DNA from: Spisula solida
Lineage: Eukaryota; Mollusca; Bivalvia; Venerida; Mactridae
Assembly (NCBI GenBank): GCA_947247005.1
Contig: OX365953.1
Coordinates: forward strand, 3,353,001-3,417,000
Direction of reading: 5' to 3'
DNA: 64,000 bases
Below the pieces are notes generated by a model that was not told the DNA's origin, searched no databases, and saw only the letters and a list, made by a program, of their open reading frames with translations. Below are positions 1 through 12,800 of the stretch, in pieces (positions within the stretch are counted from its first letter, which is position 1; each line of letters starts with the position of its first letter). A program made the translations under genes and the position numbers.

Positions 1-588
1 ATTGATTATACTGATCAGTGATTAACAAGGAATGCCAAAAAATATGCCAATGTCTCAAGCCTATTCTGACAAACTATTTGGGGGCCATTTGCTATTGGTG
101 ATTGGTAAATGTTAGGTAACATACATTTTCCGTATTTCGCTGTGACGCCATCTTATTTATTTATTGTAATTTTTCAATATTGGTAACAAATAGTGTGTAC
201 CTAAAGTGGGTTTCGAATCAGTGTTGTACGGCGACATCGCCTAGCAATACGATGTCCGAACGTATTAGACTACTATCGCAGCAACCAGAAAAGGGAGGCA
301 CGAAAAACCAGCATCAATGTGACTTCATCACATCACCATAGTAACAGTTAATTATATTGATAACAATACTGACTATACGTACAGCGAGACTTTTTACGCC
401 ACAACACGGCACAAATAGTACTGTTACAAATTAAATAGATTCGAAACCCGTATCGTCCCGTGCCAAACTGTGGACAATCTTTTGTAAACAGTTTCACTGA
501 CCACGAATCATAGGTGTTCTTAAATTCCAATTAGTATTATTATCTAGATGTTCGTGAGGCTTTCCTGTACCCTAGTATGGACACTTAC

Positions 589-809
589 CATAGCAACCGT
601 CTCTAAGTTGGTCATGTTCCGCTACAATGACCAAGGTCGGTGGAACGCTTGAAAAATCTGTATTCAATATCACAGACGCTTTGGTTGATTCGAAATCCTC
701 TTTCCTGATATAATGCTCAGCAAACCTTTGTTCAAAAACATAGTACATTATGAATTGTTGGCATTCTCGAATACGGTATATAGACCGAGAATATTGAGCC
801 ATGACTGCA
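589..809 (-). CDS. alpha/beta-hydrolase (AADAC/hormone-sensitive-lipase-like), one internal exon, partial gene
   Basis: The minus-strand frame holds the segment SSVPPTLVIVAEHDQLRDG, typical of the C-terminal part of arylacetamide deacetylase-like and hormone-sensitive-lipase-like esterases. The Asp of the EHDxLRD motif is the catalytic acid in that family. The exon is bounded by an acceptor (AG before base 809) and a strong GTAAGTG donor after base 589. It is 221 bases long and ends in phase 1, which fits the final exon seen at 39,775-39,917 for the other copy. The last exon of this copy would lie left of the window. I could not find the upstream exons with the HGGG and GxSxG motifs between 810 and 3,849, so the gene may already be a fragment. 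Family assignment is good; functionality is uncertain. Confidence 0.55.
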
Positions 810-910
810 CTGTTAGCTTTAGACTTTATATAGTGTATACACATCCAAAGGTTACGACTCAGAGGTCAGATCCTATCTATATCATTTACATTTTTAATTG
901 AGAGAAGTAT

Positions 911-1510
911 GTACGAGGTGTGTCCAAAAAGTTTGTAGACATCCCAATTTAAAAGAAATCCGTCGTCATGAAAAATTCTTTTTCACCAGACCTCTATACT
1001 TTATTACAAAATACATATTCTGTAGTAATTTGACTGAATATAATATAAAAATAAAAACAATAAATGACATTTTATATATCTTGGGTTTGCTAAGCGGCGC
1101 AGGTCAACTTCGTTAGTTAGTACGTTTGATATAATGTCTTGGCAATTGCTTAATTTTGGCGCAATTATATTGACGTTTGTCAACGTGCCACGAGGTTGTG
1201 TTAATGTCACGTCCGCCAAATATCATTACAATAGCACACCTGTACGTTGAAAAAATTAACTTTTATCATAAGGACCGAAGGAATTATTGGAAACAAAAAT
1301 GACGTCTTTTGACGTCGAAGAACAATAGACTATCATTAAATTGCGTGTATCATTGGACAAAACACCGATTCAAACTATTTAAACACTTCGTTCTGCAACA
1401 GGCAAGGATTCCGTGTGTAGAGCACTTGTTTACAAGTGGCACAAGCAATATGCAGAAGGAAAAACGACTAATAAAGCAGACCTACTGAACGAACGACCGT
1501 GAATCTTAAA
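911..1510 (+). mobile_element. mariner-like transposon relic
   Basis: A terminal-repeat-like start (GAGGTGTGTCCAAAAAG at about 915) lies upstream of a decayed open frame from ATG at 1,299. With two stop codons read through, this frame resembles the N-terminal helix-turn-helix part of a mariner-family transposase, ending in a recognisable VYKWHKQYAEG segment. Nothing like the catalytic DDE/D domain follows. The relic is present at the same place in unit B, so it predates the duplication. Confidence 0.5.
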
Positions 1511-1589
1511 CGACGTTACTGTTACGTCTATATAGTCTAGCATCTAGAGTTTTTAGTGTGAAAAAAAGGTCCAGAGCGTTTCTCAGTTT

Positions 1590-1705
1590 ATTCGTGTAGA
1601 GGGATGCTTGAAGTTTAATTTTAGCGAGGGTGGACATCTGAGATCCTGTAGGTTACCATGGAAACCATGATGGCGTCAAAATTTCCCGCCAATTGTTTAG
1701 TACAC
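1590..1705 (+). repeat. Diverged repeat with X-box-like palindrome, first member
   Basis: About 110 bases resemble 2,340-2,455 in the same unit. Shared parts are TGAAGTTTAAT, a GAGGGTGGA segment and the core GTTACCATGGAAAC (1,652-1,665), followed by CATGATGGCG. The core fits the RFX X-box pattern GTTNCCATGGNAAC. Being inside an interspersed repeat, it need not be a working site. The unit B partner core is at 42,453-42,466. Confidence 0.6.
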
Positions 1706-1817
1706 ACTCCGTCTTAATCTAACCTTTCTAACCTGTATGTACAAACACATATCAATTTTATTATGTGTAATATTTAAAGTACCGGTACATGTATAGAGCT
1801 CAGAAATGATATGAGAG

Positions 1818-1859
1818 TCAAGGTCATTTAATATCATGGTCAAGGTCATTTAGAGGTCA
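1818..1859 (+). promoter_or_regulatory. Cluster of nuclear-receptor half-sites (ERR/FTZ-F1 type)
   Basis: Two exact TCAAGGTCA nonamers occur at 1,818-1,826 and 1,840-1,848, 22 bases apart, followed by AGGTCA at 1,854-1,859. A TGAAGGTCA lies further on, near 2,228. The nonamer is the known monomer site for ERR and NR5A/FTZ-F1 receptors. The same cluster is in unit B near 42,619. No promoter is identified nearby, so function is speculative. Confidence 0.3.
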
Positions 1860-2339
1860 AAATACCTAAAAATGGGTAAAAAATGTGTTTTTACCCCAAA
1901 TAGTTATCATTCATATGCGCAATTTTGTCCATATACTTCATTAATTTTTTTCAACATCGCCTGTTATCAGTTGCACTTAAAATAAAATTTATTTCGTGTT
2001 GACATGGCGAATAATAATGAAATAAGGGGGAATTTTGTAACCCCATCCCAATTGAAATTGTCCATATATTTTGATTATCATGACAAAACTTTATGCATTG
2101 CATTTGCTTCACCAAGTGTGAAAGTGCAAAATGTGCATACATACTACTGTACATGTATGTGCAACCTTATTACACAATGATACCTAGCTCAGCTTTCAAA
2201 TGGATATGTTGACCAATGTCACGAAGGTGAAGGTCATTACAAGGTGAAAGTTCAAGACAATTATTCCAGTCACATTTTTATGTTGTTAAAAGTGCAATAG
2301 CTTTGGTTTCTTTTGCTTCAGCGAGGACTATTTCCTCAA

Positions 2340-2455
2340 ATCATGTGTTGTTTTTGTTTATTTATGTAGGCAGGTGTTTGAAGTTTAATGCTAGAGAGGG
2401 TGGATAGCTGAAATAAAGTCAGTTACCATGGAAACCAAGATGGCGGCCAATATTA
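2340..2455 (+). repeat. Diverged repeat with X-box-like palindrome, second member
   Basis: This is the second member of the pair. It holds the same 14-base X-box-like core at 2,422-2,435, followed directly by CAAGATGGCGGCC, which matches the consensus bound by YY1-type zinc-finger proteins. The unit B partner core is at 43,217-43,230. Confidence 0.6.
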
Positions 2456-3823
2456 CAACTCATAACCAGTCCAAACTTCATAGTCCGGGCCGAAACCCCG
2501 AAAAATTGATCTAACCCTTTCATTGTTTTCTCTTAATGATTTTAGTAGACAAGACCGTTAAAATGGAATTTCTGACGGGTGCCATTTTGTCACCACTGAG
2601 AATTTTGAGAAATTTTGGTAAAACGTTCCAAAATATAAACGAAACTGCGAATTTCTGGAATCGGTGATCTACAGTGTCATTTTCAATCATATTTTGTAAT
2701 AAATCACACTAAAATGTAATTATTAAGTTTCAGTTGAAGACTGTAAAATTTAGTGTCTATTAATTATTATTAAATTAAATTAAAGTGGCAAGTATTTAAT
2801 ATGTAATAGAAAGCCACCGGTGGTATATACGCAATTTAAATCACTCTTGATACTCGGCACTTTGTATTTTTCCTTTTTAAAATATCGCAGAGTTTCCTTC
2901 CAAAATGCTTTGTGAATTATGTAATTCACACATGATCGAACTGTAACTTCAACAAACTTAAGCCGAAACATCTGAGGGGTATTCGGTTTGTTTCGCAAAT
3001 CATTTTCATCGAATGGAAACAAATTTCAGGCAATTTAAGTAATAGTAGTGCTAATTCCATAGGGTATTAATACCCTATAGAATTTTGGGTGTAAAAATGC
3101 TAAATTACTACAAAATGCCGATGCTTCCCAAAATTATTTTTGTTGTTAATGTGGTTGTATATGGCATATACAGGCAACTATATCCAAATTACATGCATAT
3201 TTGACAATTTAATTTATTTTTGCAATACATCAATACGTGAGACAGTCCCTTTAAATCTACACTGATAACTGGTTGTCATTCGACCGTGCAGTGTTTATAA
3301 TTGGCTTTGTGTGTTAATTGATAAGGCTAGAGTTATCCCCGGCGAACTATACCGTACAGGGAAAGTATTATATTTAGCAAATGTTCCAACAAGACTGTTT
3401 TTTCAGTTTTCTTCAGACATTTTGTTTGTTTTGTACGCTTTGATATAAATAACGACTACATAAATTGTAGGGTACAGTGTGTGTTTTTATCAAGCAAAAC
3501 TGCATTGCCAAGTTTATAAGGCCATGTAATGAGACGAACAATGATGTTTTCATAGTTTTTTGCCTGCCTCAATTCACTACCTATAGACAGTACATACGAA
3601 GGTATCAGTAGTAAGAACATTTGCGCATAATACTTACGCCCCTTCAGTTTCGTAGACTGTAATAATTAACCAAGTTTAAAATGTTTAAATATACATGTAT
3701 TTGACGTTTCATAAACTACAAGCTGTTATAAATTCGAATAATGCTTTATTTCTAAGCAAGGTAAGCCCATTATACATGTATAAACACACAGATGAACTAG
3801 TTGACAAATGTGGTTTTAACCTG

Positions 3824-3829
3824 TTTATT
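3824..3829 (-). terminator. Candidate poly(A) signal of the unit A mosaic gene
   Basis: AATAAA on the minus strand lies about 20 bases after the stop codon at 3,850-3,852. The distance implies a very short 3' UTR. It is conserved in unit B at 44,620-44,625. Confidence 0.4.
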
Positions 3830-3849
3830 TGTGAACGAAACTAATTGCT

Positions 3850-6800
3850 TCATCTGCAAGTCACTCCAGCATCTTGACTGTGGTCACAAAATTCAGAGCC
3901 TGAACCCCAGACTGAGTGGTCACACTGTAGAAGACTGGACTCTGTCCCGGTACATGCGATATTAGTGAGATATATATCCCCTGTACCATGCTTGTACCTG
4001 TCATTGTAGTATGCGTGTTGTCTGAAATGTAGATATATATTATAGAAAATGTGGGGAGATACTAGTAGTCATCCGGTTGGTTTACCTTATGTCTATCTGG
4101 CCTATTTTGCCTTCGGAAACTCAACATTTTCACTGTGGGGAACCCACGTGACCAGATGCTAATGTTCGGAGCCAATTTTGTCAACAAAACGCCTCGATTC
4201 AGGTAACATTTTTGCTTGTAACTTCCTAAAATAATTGATCGATCTGAATGAAATATAGACGAGCGCCGTCTCCTTTCAAGAGCAAATCATCGACGCTCTT
4301 AACTATGTGACAATATTGTGTACTTTTTTTATTTGGGCAACGGCGCATTTGGTAAACCGCAATATGCTATGCTACGGTTCGGAGCAACTCACTAAAACAT
4401 GACATTGTCCTTTTACAGCTTCATTAAAGGAACACTTTATTAACGATAATGTGGGTCGCAAAATTTTAGACCGACAAGCAAAATATTTCTGATAAATATG
4501 AGCAACAGGCAAAATGAAACGACATAAACAAAAATGCTACAGTTCGGAGCTGAAATGAAAATGCTACAGTCCGGAGCTATTTTCAGAAAATTATTTCTGT
4601 TTTTGTATTCTCCTTTTATATATATGTACCGCATATTCTCACTTATAAGACGATCATTGCAATAATCCCAATTTGCCACCAATAGTCGGGTTTGTCTTAA
4701 AGGTGGATATATGCGGTATATTTTGTAATAGAATTTGCGGACCCGATAGTGTTAGTGTTACTGTGCCCGTTTTAGGAATGGATGTTTGCGGGGTTTAATA
4801 TTAGACCGCGACATAGCAACGGTCCCATGGTATAGGGGTCAGTGTTCTTCTTCACAGAGAATAACAGAATGACAACTAAGTAAGACCACAGTTTTCGATC
4901 AGATAATGATTCATAACATTGTGAACAATTATAGTTTTATATAGTTATGTTTGTTTCCCTTAAAATGTACCACTTAAAATATACCCTTTAAATCCTATTG
5001 AATATCATGTCTGGATGATAAGTATGGCAAATACAAGATAACATTATGAAAGTCGCGATTAATTCTGACAGCAGCAATTGTATACGTGTTACAAAACCTT
5101 CTCTGAGAATACTCTTTTAATAGTTCATTGTGCACTATGACATATCACAACGGTGCGCGTTTGTGCATTCGGTGATGTTAAGATAATGACATAATATGGT
5201 GGATAATTTAAATATCGATCAAAGCGGACAAATATCATCTAGAGTTTTGCCTCTCTTACCCCGAAAATCCGAGCATTTTACATACAACTTTGGCACCATT
5301 GTCATCAGAACTGAATCCACTATTACATATAGTTCCCCATGTTGAACCATCCAACGACACTTCCAAGCGACCTCGATGTGTATCTCCCCCGGCAAGGCGA
5401 ACACGAAGATCTGAAAATATAATCCATCGACGTTTCATACATAAGACGAACGATTGGAAGCATGATTTTTTTTATAACTAGCATTTTGAAACCAGCATTT
5501 GTATGTTGCGGCAAATACCCGCCATCCGTATCTCCGTTCATTTTTCTTTACAAACCCAATATAGTAAACACTAGATCTAGAAAATGTAACCCACCCACAG
5601 TAAAATAAAATCAAAGCGTAATTTATACCTACCCGAGTGACGTCACGTATGGTGGGCAAATGCGCGTCATTCATGTCCCCATTCCTCTCCTTTACTAACC
5701 CATGAGAGTTAAAATAGAACTAACGAAGTGCCTGTGCAAGTGTAATGTTTCAATGTGACTCGTGAATGGAATGATACGAGCACGGTACAAGACGAACGTA
5801 CATGCTAATGTAATATGTAGATAGCTAACAGACGTGTGTGGGAACAGGCAGTACGCGAATCTGCACTACTCTTACGAACAGGTTGCAATTTAAATTCGCT
5901 TACAAAACAAAACGTATACGTGTAAAATACTGGTATCACGTGACAGTTTAAGTACCCTACACATACCCGTGTGACGTAGAACACAAACTTCTACACGTAT
6001 AATTTCGTCTGGTGCACTTTCTTGATTAATTTTGTAGAAATTACACACATCCTGATGACGTCATCCTCTTCCAGTATACTTAACCGTACGCGCTCTGTTT
6101 CACAATCTCTTTTACATGTATATTTTACATGTATATGTTAAGACTCACTTGTTTTGCATGAAACGCCGACATCTTCCGCATGTGAGCAATCATTGACTCC
6201 CCAGTTGCTATGAGAACAATCCAACAAACTATGTTCATTTCCGACACAGGATACGCCATCCAGCAAGATAGGGAGAGAACTTGTACCGTACATAGATGAT
6301 GCAGACACCGCTAATGCTTCAGTCCTACAATATTCACGGCATGATTCCCGATACACCGCTTTTCAGTCCCGTCAGAGAATTGTTCTGTTTTCATGTGGCT
6401 CTGACGGAACTGAAAACCGATGTAACGCTCTGACAGAACTCATGACATCTGAGTTCCGTCCCAGCGTTACATCGGTTATCAGTTCCGTCAGAGCACTAAT
6501 TAAAAAAAAACAATTCTCTGACGGAAATGAAAAGTGGTGTATCGGGATTCATACCGTGATATTTATACAAATATAATATATATACATGTATATATATAAA
6601 TATACATACACATATACATACCGCTGGCTTAGAAGAAGGTCGTAAGTACAAAAACGCTATTTTGAGAAAACATAACAACTGTCTAAATCTATTCTTTTCG
6701 ACTTCAGTTTAGTCAACATGTCCTGTTCCGATTTTCATCGCAATAGATTCATAAGAGGCGCCTTGTGATGCCAATTTCAAATATGTATGCATCTTACAGG

Positions 6801-9800
6801 GTCGTAAGTAGCACTTACTTCTCATTCTAAGTCAGCAATGTACGTATTAATGTTGGTGATATGTTTATACATAACTTTAAACCTGTTATTATACATCTGT
6901 ATTATTAGTTCGAGCAATGAGCGCATCTAACCCTTTGGTATGCAACACATTCATGTATTGAATTACTTCGTACTAATCACATGAAACCTTTATAACTGTC
7001 TAAGACGACAACTACCATCATTCTATGGCTAAGCTGGTTAAAAGCATGAATGTCACTCATTGGAATCGGGTTCTATAGAGGATTAGCGGAACGGAATCAT
7101 GTTCTTCACGGACAGTGGCTATGGTCGTGTTATCCCCATGTGGAACAAAATTAACTGGGCATGTTGACCTTCCGAAATGTAAGATATGTGTTTCAAAACG
7201 AGGAACAAATAATTAAAACAATCAGTTATTGGCAATAAGCACGATGACGTAATCATTTGGTTCGTATTGAATTTCATGTTTACATTCCGAGGTTGTGAAT
7301 TCGCAGAAAATTAAGAACAATAGAATTACGTACTTTGGATAATTAAGCATTCCACAGACCATCTCGGCTTCTATGTCTGTGAAACTATCCCGACAGACAG
7401 TACCCCATGTGCCGTTATGATAAACCTCTAATCTACCTTCATACTGATTGGAACCATTCACTAACCGTACAGGAACTGTAATACCAAACAGCGATACAAC
7501 TGAAGGTTGCATTCTTAAAAGGGCTCGAATAGGAGCACCAAATATGCAAACAAAATCCTTTCGGTTTCTCTATTCTTATTTTCGAAAATTCCCTTTCGAT
7601 TAGCCAATTTCTCATTTTTGCACACGAATCAACGGAGTCGCCCACTAACTCACTTTGTCTCATATCACCAGTATCATAGTATTTTTAATGTAGTATTCTA
7701 ACACGATCTGCGAAATAATCCATATACGCATAGAGGAAATCAAGCAGTATATTATTACCGCAACAAAACACACTTGACAAACTTTGTCATATTTGATTGT
7801 GCGCTCAAAATGACAAAACACCTCAATAAAATACATAATAAGCATTTATTGAATGTACTGTTGCTGTTACAGTTGTTTCTGCAAATAAACAAATTAAACT
7901 CCAACAATATCTTTCGTTCCTTCACAAAACATCGAACATCAGCATTTGCGATTTAAAAGTAGTTCAGTGAAAATAAAATAAATTTCACGTGACAGATTTA
8001 TGAATGAATGAACGTAAAATTTGTAGTAAAAATTCAACGAGTTGCACATAAGGCAAGTTGCACGAGTATCTAGTATTACAGCAATGACGCATCTATTTTT
8101 AGAAACTCCACTAAGTTTCTTAAAAACTTCTGATAATCAATTCATTTATAGTTTTCATTTCATGCAATAAATTTATTATACTCGCGTAATTAGAATTGTT
8201 ACAATGAATAAAATATGCTCTTTCCTTCAGAAAATGACGAAGCTCGATTTCATTAACGAGGGAGGTAATTGTACCAGCTAATATCCATTCAATTTTCAGC
8301 GTGGAATTATGTAAAATGGGTGAAAATGGAATGCGCGCAGTAAAATAGTACGGGATATTTTTGTGTTTAGAAAGATGAATAAAATCAGAAAATTACTAAG
8401 GTTCACAAACCTGCACATTCTACAAAATCACAGTTAAGTTTCTCAATTGAGTCTCCAACACAACCGTGACCATGTATAGTGGGTGCAGGGTTGTCACATG
8501 ACCTAGTTCTTGTCCGTGTACATGTTTTTGAACAATTAGACCATTGTGACCAACCTGACCACTGTCCATCTGTACCGTTACCTACAAGAACATCATATAG
8601 GTAATAAAGTAAATGTCGCGTTAAACATCGGCTATTTCCGGTTTCGCCTGTTTATTTCAATGTATAAAGGCCGGAATGATCAGAATGGGAATACCACTTG
8701 TTACTATTTTTAGATTTTTAGAATCGATGCTGCGATCGAGCTTCAAAAACAGTTACCGGTATGCGAGAATAAACAATATTGCCTAGAAACACTGTTAGAT
8801 TGTATAAATATTCTGGACCATTCCTTGTTAATTTATGTTGGGGTTAGAGGATCACAGCAATAGACAATTAAATGAATGTACCAAAACCGACAGTATCTAA
8901 AACATTATAGCTAGCTTGATGTCACAGTGTTTACGTAGGGCTCTGTTGCAATTATTGCTTAAACTTTGAGTGTTTAGCGCATTTATCACTACTTAATCCA
9001 TGTATTATTCTACGTTCATCCTTAGCACACTGACTCAATACTGATGGAAAAAGGCGACAACGTAACCACCGAGTGACTAAACATTCTGACTACAAACATA
9101 AAACATCAGATTGTGAAATCTATCCTTGATAACTATTGATGTGATGCTTCAAGAGGTATCAGGTCCAGCTTAGCTGGTGATATTTAACAGAGGTTTATCA
9201 CTACTCTCTCCTACTGCTAACATTTGCGAGACACTCTCACAGCCTTAAGTAAATTTTAGTGTAAGGAAAGGCACCAACAATATCATTTGCCAAGCTATAA
9301 GATAGACACCTCAAGGAAAGTGGAAAGGAAATACCAAGACAGACCCGGCGGACAGTACCGGAAAAATATATGGCTAATAAGTACTACGACATGAACACAT
9401 TGCAACAGCGAGGTCTATCAAGGAACATGAGGAAAGCAACATGTACATTTTAAAAGTTAAGTTTTAATGTGAAAACCTGTTATAGAAGAAAACCATTTGT
9501 CATGGTGGTTTAACACTTACCAATACAAATGTACACGCTACAGAATTGCAGACTTTGAAATATTCAGTTTGTCCCTGACAATCTCGACCATATGTTGATG
9601 ATGGTTGGTTAATACATTGTTTAAGTGTGAAAGCAAATCATTAATGGTGTTGTCATGGTCTTACACTTACCAGTACACGGTACAGAATTGCAAACTTTGA
9701 ATTCCTCGGTTTGTCCCTGACAATCTCGCCCATATGTTGATGGTGTTGGATTATTACACTGTCTATATCGTTCAGACAACCCACCGGCACAGCTTACAGT

Positions 9801-12800
9801 ACACCCAGTCCATGAGGACCAGCTTGACCAGTTACCATCTGTAGAGACACGAGGTAACATGTAAGGCTCTCTAGTAATGACAGTACTGTAGTAATCCTAA
9901 TATACCACTTCTTAGTTCCGTCTGAGGTTTTGAACTGTTTAAATGTTGCTATGATGGACTTGAAAACTGGCATAAAACTGGAACGGAACGCATGGTACAC
10001 GACATAATACATGTATGTTGTGCAAACCTTCGACGGAAATCAAAAGTGTTGTATCGGGATTGCTACAGTGGAGACGTATTTAACCATGAAATAATGCGTT
10101 CATATCGCTGGCTTAGAATTGGAAGGTCGCAAGTAGCACTTTAGACCTTATGAGACTGATACTTATTTGCAATCTGCTTGAACTGGCCCTCCTTATGAGT
10201 CTATTTTCAAGAAAATCGAAACTGGTCATGTTGACCTAAATGAAGTTGGAAAAGCTTGCTTTCCCATAAGGTTTCTTGTTGTTTTTCTTGTTTCTAAAAA
10301 TATTGATTTTGTACTTACTTCTTTCTTATTCTAAGCTAGATATATAATTTTTCCTTTAAACCTGCGTCGCACTCTGTTGCGTAATTATTTTACAATGATA
10401 CATTAGGTCTATTTAAATTATTTACTCTGAATCGTACATAACACGAACGCTCATATTCTAAAAAACGTTTAAGATAAACGTGAAGCTAAGTGCTAATAAA
10501 CACCAAAATAAGTTATAGAAAGAGAACGCAGACGCGAGGTTGTCTTATTTTGCCGAGGCGTAGCCCGAGACAAAAAAAACAACCAAGCGTTAAGCGTTTT
10601 CTTTCTGACTTATATCATTGGCCGTCACTTTGTAAACATAAGGCGTGTCCAAATTTTTACAATGCTGACCGATTAACATGTCCAATGAAAATCAATAGCA
10701 CGGTGTTGTGATTTTATAGTTGTGGACTCCAATATAACTCGACCACGAAAATCGATAGAGGTCACGCTGACCGAAGTAAAGTACAATGGAGTTGTATGTA
10801 TACAGTGCAGGATCCTGCACTGTAGTAATTGCACTCATTCCTTTGAAAATTAAGACACACCCCATCAATTATCATCGGATTTAGCCACACCGCCTCAGTT
10901 AACATCAATGTAAATTGCCGTAGCCATGATATAATATTTGTTTATTTATTATACTTTCGTTACATATAAAGTTCTAGACAACGTTAAATCAATGAGTATG
11001 TACATTTATCGATAACCATGTATATACTAACCATGACATGCGCCGGGGAAACACGGCTTGTCTTCAATTGCGTTTCCAATGCAATGGCCCCCTGTACAAA
11101 CCCGTGTTCGTCTAACGACACCAAGTCCACATGTAACACTACAGCTGCTGTATGACGACCATGATTCCCATATTCCTGAAGCAAGAAAATGAAATAAGGA
11201 TGAAGAGGTGATCTTTGATCTAACAGGTAACATCCCCATTGCTAAGAGGCTGTTATCCTGAAGTTGTCTTGAGGACTTTATTAGAGCAGTGTCCTCCGTG
11301 AGTGCAGCGTTGCCAAGTTCATTAAAAACTTTGTAATTGATAAACATAAGGTCACTTTAATTATTACACCTTTTGGTTCCGTGATCAGTAATACCTGATT
11401 GTCTAAACAAGATATAATAGAACAGGGAAGGCAGCACTACAAATAAACAACCAAGCACAGAAAACATAAAAAATACATACCGCAGTTACACGGTACAATG
11501 CCCAACACACATCTGAACGAGAAAATGAAAAACAGTTCTGCACATGCCATGAAAAAAACCCATAAAAAGTACTTACCCGGACAATGCTGCATCATACACG
11601 ATTCTGTTGTTGTGGATAAACCTATACATGTCATTCCTCTATCTTGTGGTGCTGGGTTATCACATTGTCGTGTTCTGGAACGTGTTCCATTGCCACAAGT
11701 ATGGTCGCACACTGACCATGTATTCCATGAAGACCATTGTCCATCAACTAAATACATAATTATATAATTTGACAACATTAAAAAAACCATGTAAGCAGTT
11801 GCAGCGTTATAAAATTGACAATGTTGAAACACTTGATCACCCTTATGTGTGGCCCAGTTGCCGTAAGAAAGTAGGATTTAATAGCTATTTAGTTTCATTT
11901 TTTTCTTCCTTTTTATGTTTGCCCTTATCACTGAGACATTTTACGTATTGAAACTAGGTCATCCGGCTAGGTCTTTCGGATTTTTTGTTGCTGAAACCGG
12001 GCCTTTCAACGTTTTAATACTGTTACCTAACTTTTGGGACTAACTTTTGCTAAAACTATGTAAAACTCATCAGTTTTACTGTTGTAACTAGGTCATTCAG
12101 CGTAGGCATTTCGCCTTTTATTTGCTGAAACTTTTCTATTCAGCTTTAGTTTAGTTGGGACAAGGGCTGATTAATTTTCTTGGTTGGCAGTGTGTTGGGC
12201 ACTTCTTCGTTTAAGGATTTCTGACAGCTAAAACTAGGTATTATAGTCATTTTACTGTGGAAGCTGGGTCATTCAGCTAGTAATAATTTATTATACTTTT
12301 CGACAGCTTGGACTTGGTTTAAACTGTATTTATTTCAATATAAGTACATATATATAATAATACAAACATGGAATAATTAATGGATTGGAAAAGAACTTTT
12401 TGAAAACCTATATTAATTCCTCTCCAGGTTTTTGTTAATACGAGAGGAAAGATCAAGTGATGACGGGTTTGAAGCTATAGTTCAGTTTGCCTTTGGATAT
12501 CACAAACCACACAGCCTCCCAGTCGGCGCTCTCGCATTAGATAAAAGTACATACTATGCTCGGTTGGTTCAGCTGCGCATTGTGCGTTGTGTGTTTTTAA
12601 TGTTTTCTGTGGTTAAGTTGATTGCTGCCTTCCCTGTCGGACTTAATATAATCTTTTTGTACGTGTGCCTTTTGTGATCTGCTGTTTCTGTTGAACGTTG
12701 TCTTCCCTGTCCGAATTATTGTTATCTTTTTATGTGAAAGCTTTCAGTATCTCATAAATAAGAGTGTTTGTCTTCGAAGCCCAGCAAAAAATGCTTCGTT

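Larger units (their letters stand above)
810..3823. other. Spacer between hydrolase exon and the SRCR gene 3' end
   Basis: I see no supported exon here. The stretch holds the mariner relic, the two X-box repeats, the nuclear-receptor half-sites and AT-rich sequence. An 80-residue open frame at 2,780-3,022 on the minus strand is the same in both units but resembles no family I recognise. Confidence 0.5.

Noticed and set aside
348..530. 60-residue minus-strand frame present in both units
   Set aside because: It is low in information, has no splice context with the hydrolase exon and matches no known domain.
2780..3022. 80-residue minus-strand frame identical in both units
   Set aside because: No family is recognised and the whole neighbourhood is nearly identical between units, so frame conservation is not informative.
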